From Nostocales cyanobacterium Centralia_MAG_434 (GTDB lineage: Bacteria; Cyanobacteriota; Cyanobacteriia; Cyanobacteriales; Nostocaceae): a stretch of 64,000 nt of DNA. Of the stretch, positions 61,733 through 64,000 are shown piece by piece. Each line of letters begins with the position of its first letter. Position 1 is the first letter of the stretch. The stretch covers positions 1 to 64,000 of the forward strand of contig JAJPJF010000177.1 of assembly GCA_021324415.1 (NCBI GenBank), read 5' to 3'. Below the pieces are notes generated by a model. That model searched no databases, had not been told where the DNA came from, and was given only the letters and a program-made list of their open reading frames with translations. The translations under genes were made by a program, and so were the position numbers.

Positions 61733-63727
61733 TTATGCTGCACCTCTAGAAAGAGCGATCGCTCGTCGCACAGCAGTATCAGCATTAATCAACCCATAGC
61801 CATAAACTGTGTCATACCCTGACGCACCCAAGTCGTAGGCTGTTGATGTTAAAACCGACTTAACCTGTGTTGCCGTTAAATTTGGATCAACACTCCATAT
61901 CAATGAAGCAACTCCTGTCACATTTGGCACTGCTGCAGAAGTTCCATTAAAAAGGCTACCGTAATCACCACCATAGCTAAAATTAAATTGAGAAGATGAT
62001 GTGGTACGAGTAGCTGTTGTTGAGACGTACTCGGAAGGTGCTGTTAAAGTTAGACCATCGCCGTAGTTAGAACCCCACCAATTGGAATATGAAATACGTG
62101 TTCCTGGTGTTGTTGGATTGCCATAATAGTCGGTATTACCCCAAGAAGCACCTACCGCAATCACATTATTGTACTTCTTGGCTAAATCAGCAGGACTGTC
62201 AAGACTATTTTTGTTCTCATTACCGGAAGCAATCACAAACAATGCTGTATTTTGATTATTAGCAATCAGCTGATCAAAGGCAGGTGAATCACCACCAGTT
62301 AAGCTGAGATTAACGACCAAACGCTGACCTTTACTATTTGCTTGATTAAGCAGTGCCTGTGTCGCACTTGCCAAATTGTAATCTCCTGAATCACCACCTA
62401 CAACATCAATCATCTCAACATCAGAATTCCAGTTAATACCAGCTATCCCTATACCATCGTTACTAGAAGCTGCTATCACTCCTTCAACGAGGGTACCATG
62501 AGAGAAACTTGATGACTCATCCAAATAGTTGTTACCAACAACAATTGTTGACCGAAGATCAGAGTGAATATTACCACTACTATTAGTTCCTAACCCTGTA
62601 TCTTCAATGCCAATCAAAACTTTGTTTGAACCTGTAGTGAAGCGCCATGCATCAGGGACATCCATGATGCCAAGGTTCCATTGTTGATTAAACAGGGGGT
62701 CATTGGGTGTTATTGATAAATCAATAGTGGTATCTGCAAATTTAATAGTTTCGACACCCTCAAACAAAATTTCGCTGTTATCGCTCAAGGTGATAGCGTC
62801 AAATAAGCGAGTGCCATTACCGGGATTATAAAGTACACCTCCACTTGCTGTGTCTGCAAGGTTAATTGTGACTGTATTAGAAGAAACCTGCGATAAATCT
62901 AATAAGTCTCTTGCACCACTACCAAAATCAACGTTCCCATTTCCAGAAATAACTGTAAGTTTATAACCTGCCTGAAAAGTAAATGTATCGGCTTTGAGAG
63001 TTCCCTGGACAATGCGTGTACCACCAAGAGTGGGGGATGTACTTACAGAGGCAACATTAGACGAGTTACTTTGTGGAGTAGAACTTGATGGTGTACCAGT
63101 ACTGGGAGTTGTTGATAAAACTGGGTTGTTATCACTGACGTTGTTATTGTCTAGAGAAGTTTGTACATTCGAGTTCCTTTCATCTAGGGTATCGTTATTA
63201 AATTCACTTGCAATGCCCACTCTAAAGGAATCAGTAAAGATATTGCCATTAGTGTCTGTCTGGACATCTGCATCAGAACCCAAGTTATTGGGTATCAATT
63301 GGAAATAACTTGTTGTGTTATCACTCAAGCGATAGTAGTCATTGCTATTGAAATCAATGATAATATCGTGAGTGTTTTCAGCATCATCATAAGATGTTGC
63401 CGAAATAGTTAACTTATATTTGGCTGTTGAGTCACTGTTCGTATTAACTCGGATGTAATATTTGCCTGCATCTAAGGTTGTTTCAATTGATTGAGTGTCG
63501 GCGATTACACTACCTTCATCAACTACATCATCATCTTTGGTATCACGAATCAACTGCATGTTAGCATCTGTATCCAACTCCTCAAGGTAAAGGTTTAAAC
63601 TGCTACGACCTTGAAGTGTGAAGCTGTATAAGTCATTTTCTTTGCCATTTACCTTGTAAGCAAATACTTGGTGATTTATAGCAAGATCATCTTTATTTGC
63701 ATATGAAGAGTTGGTAGTAACATTCAT
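61733..63727 (-). CDS. Subtilase with N-terminal adhesion-type domains
   Basis: A 664-residue secreted-type S8 protease. Residues about 15-110 resemble a pre-peptidase (PPC) beta-domain (YSFTLQGRSSLNLYLEEL), followed by a Ser/Thr/Asn-rich stretch, then a repeat-type beta-domain (about 245-330; GNGNVDFGSGARDLLDLS), and the subtilase core with Asp about 374 in GIEDTGLGTN, His about 409 in FSHGTLVEGVIAAS and Ser about 597 in FNGTSAAVPNVTGV. The HGTxVxG motif is changed to HGTLVEG. The end reads VYGYGLINADTAVRRAIA. It lacks a standard signal peptide. The next gene downstream is a second subtilase. Confidence 0.92.
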   Translation of the reverse strand: MNVTTNSSYANKDDLAINHQVFAYKVNGKENDLYSFTLQGRSSLNLYLEELDTDANMQLIRDTKDDDVVDEGSVIADTQSIETTLDAGKYYIRVNTNSDSTAKYKLTISATSYDDAENTHDIIIDFNSNDYYRLSDNTTSYFQLIPNNLGSDADVQTDTNGNIFTDSFRVGIASEFNNDTLDERNSNVQTSLDNNNVSDNNPVLSTTPSTGTPSSSTPQSNSSNVASVSTSPTLGGTRIVQGTLKADTFTFQAGYKLTVISGNGNVDFGSGARDLLDLSQVSSNTVTINLADTASGGVLYNPGNGTRLFDAITLSDNSEILFEGVETIKFADTTIDLSITPNDPLFNQQWNLGIMDVPDAWRFTTGSNKVLIGIEDTGLGTNSSGNIHSDLRSTIVVGNNYLDESSSFSHGTLVEGVIAASSNDGIGIAGINWNSDVEMIDVVGGDSGDYNLASATQALLNQANSKGQRLVVNLSLTGGDSPAFDQLIANNQNTALFVIASGNENKNSLDSPADLAKKYNNVIAVGASWGNTDYYGNPTTPGTRISYSNWWGSNYGDGLTLTAPSEYVSTTATRTTSSSQFNFSYGGDYGSLFNGTSAAVPNVTGVASLIWSVDPNLTATQVKSVLTSTAYDLGASGYDTVYGYGLINADTAVRRAIALSRGAA

Positions 63728-64000
63728 ACTCTAAGTATTACAACAAACTGAAGGTATAGATTCTATCAAGATCTATCATTATTTTTTTATTAAGAAATAA
63801 AAAAAAAGTCCTTTTTTTTACCAAAAAAATACAATTTGTTCACCCAATCTTCATTTACTTATGAAATTGAAGTAGGAGCTTTTTGATAGGAAATGTATAG
63901 ATAAAACTGTCATACTGATGCAATAGCCTCCCTTTACAGAGAAAGGCTAGTAACATTACATAATCACGCATACAGACAGTCACATTATAGCTGAATTGAT
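63728..64000. other. Region upstream of the second subtilase gene
   Basis: Very AT-rich, with runs of T and A near 63780-63830. AGCCT and AGGCT near 63927 and 63944 may form a small hairpin. It should hold the promoter of the protease gene; no gene is supported to the window edge. Confidence 0.45.

Noticed and set aside
61566-61799. Plus-strand frame of 77 codons between and into the subtilase genes
   Set aside because: It overlaps the certain 3' end of the 61733-63727 protease gene and has no protein-like pattern.
1-64000. Prophage, plasmid origin or toxin-antitoxin island
   Set aside because: No integrase, capsid, replication or clear toxin-antitoxin genes were found; only one IS630 element and a Uma2 remnant.

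Overview
The window is chromosomal DNA from a filamentous, Nostocales-type cyanobacterium. Evidence: many GCGATCGC (HIP1) octamers; the photosystem II subunit gene psb30 (ycf12); families typical of this group (DUF2808, avaK-like PRC-barrel/DUF2382 proteins, large PAS/GAF hybrid kinases, pentapeptide repeats, subtilases); and abundant intergenic short tandem repeats of the GGGGGACAAGG and GAGTTAGG kinds. No rRNA, tRNA, CRISPR array or prophage was seen. Most genes are housekeeping or conserved accessory genes on both strands in short transcription units.

Layout. 0.2-6.4 kb: glyQ, a ComEC-like channel protein, a C-terminal processing protease and ispG. 6.7-13.2 kb: a small membrane protein, divergent GT4 and GT2 glycosyltransferases, an Ig-like/propeller membrane-anchored protein, and a TIGR03943 protein plus DUF318 permease pair. 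13.5-19.6 kb: a Kir-type potassium channel, three PRC-barrel/DUF2382 stress-type proteins, a KDPG aldolase and an L,D-transpeptidase. 19.7-27 kb: a terminator, an unusual valine-alternating mini-ORF, an Hsp70 paralogue, small proteins, a pentapeptide-repeat protein, PhzF, a SirB1-like protein, an SRPBCC protein and cysH. 27-36.5 kb: SbcD-like nuclease, APC permease, SDR, recJ, psb30, a Cys-cluster protein, two half-size GDT1-type transporters and an aquaporin-like protein. 36.6-47.9 kb: small membrane/secreted proteins, a 1751-residue hybrid histidine kinase, an ABC1 kinase and recN. 47.9-52.1 kb: pstS-pstC-pstA-pstB, with a phased Pho-box-like array upstream of pstS. 52.3-64 kb: a conserved hypothetical, a UbiD-family protein, a nuclease-fold/TPR fusion, a Uma2 remnant, an aldo/keto reductase, a His/Tyr-rich secreted peptide, a 5'-truncated pepE next to an IS630-type element, and two subtilases.

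The most unusual signals are two cases where repetitive DNA appears inside reading frames: a Gly-Gln tract made of the GGACAAGG repeat in recJ, and a GTGCGGTCTTGGGG-type repeat in the linker of the hybrid kinase. Others are a PD-(D/E)XK-like domain fused to eight TPRs with an altered catalytic motif, followed in frame by a Uma2 remnant; the valine-alternating mini-ORF with a perfect palindrome; pepE cut by an IS630 element that itself needs a -1 frameshift; and the 11-bp-phased Pho box. Functions are inferred by reading the translated sequence; no database search was run.
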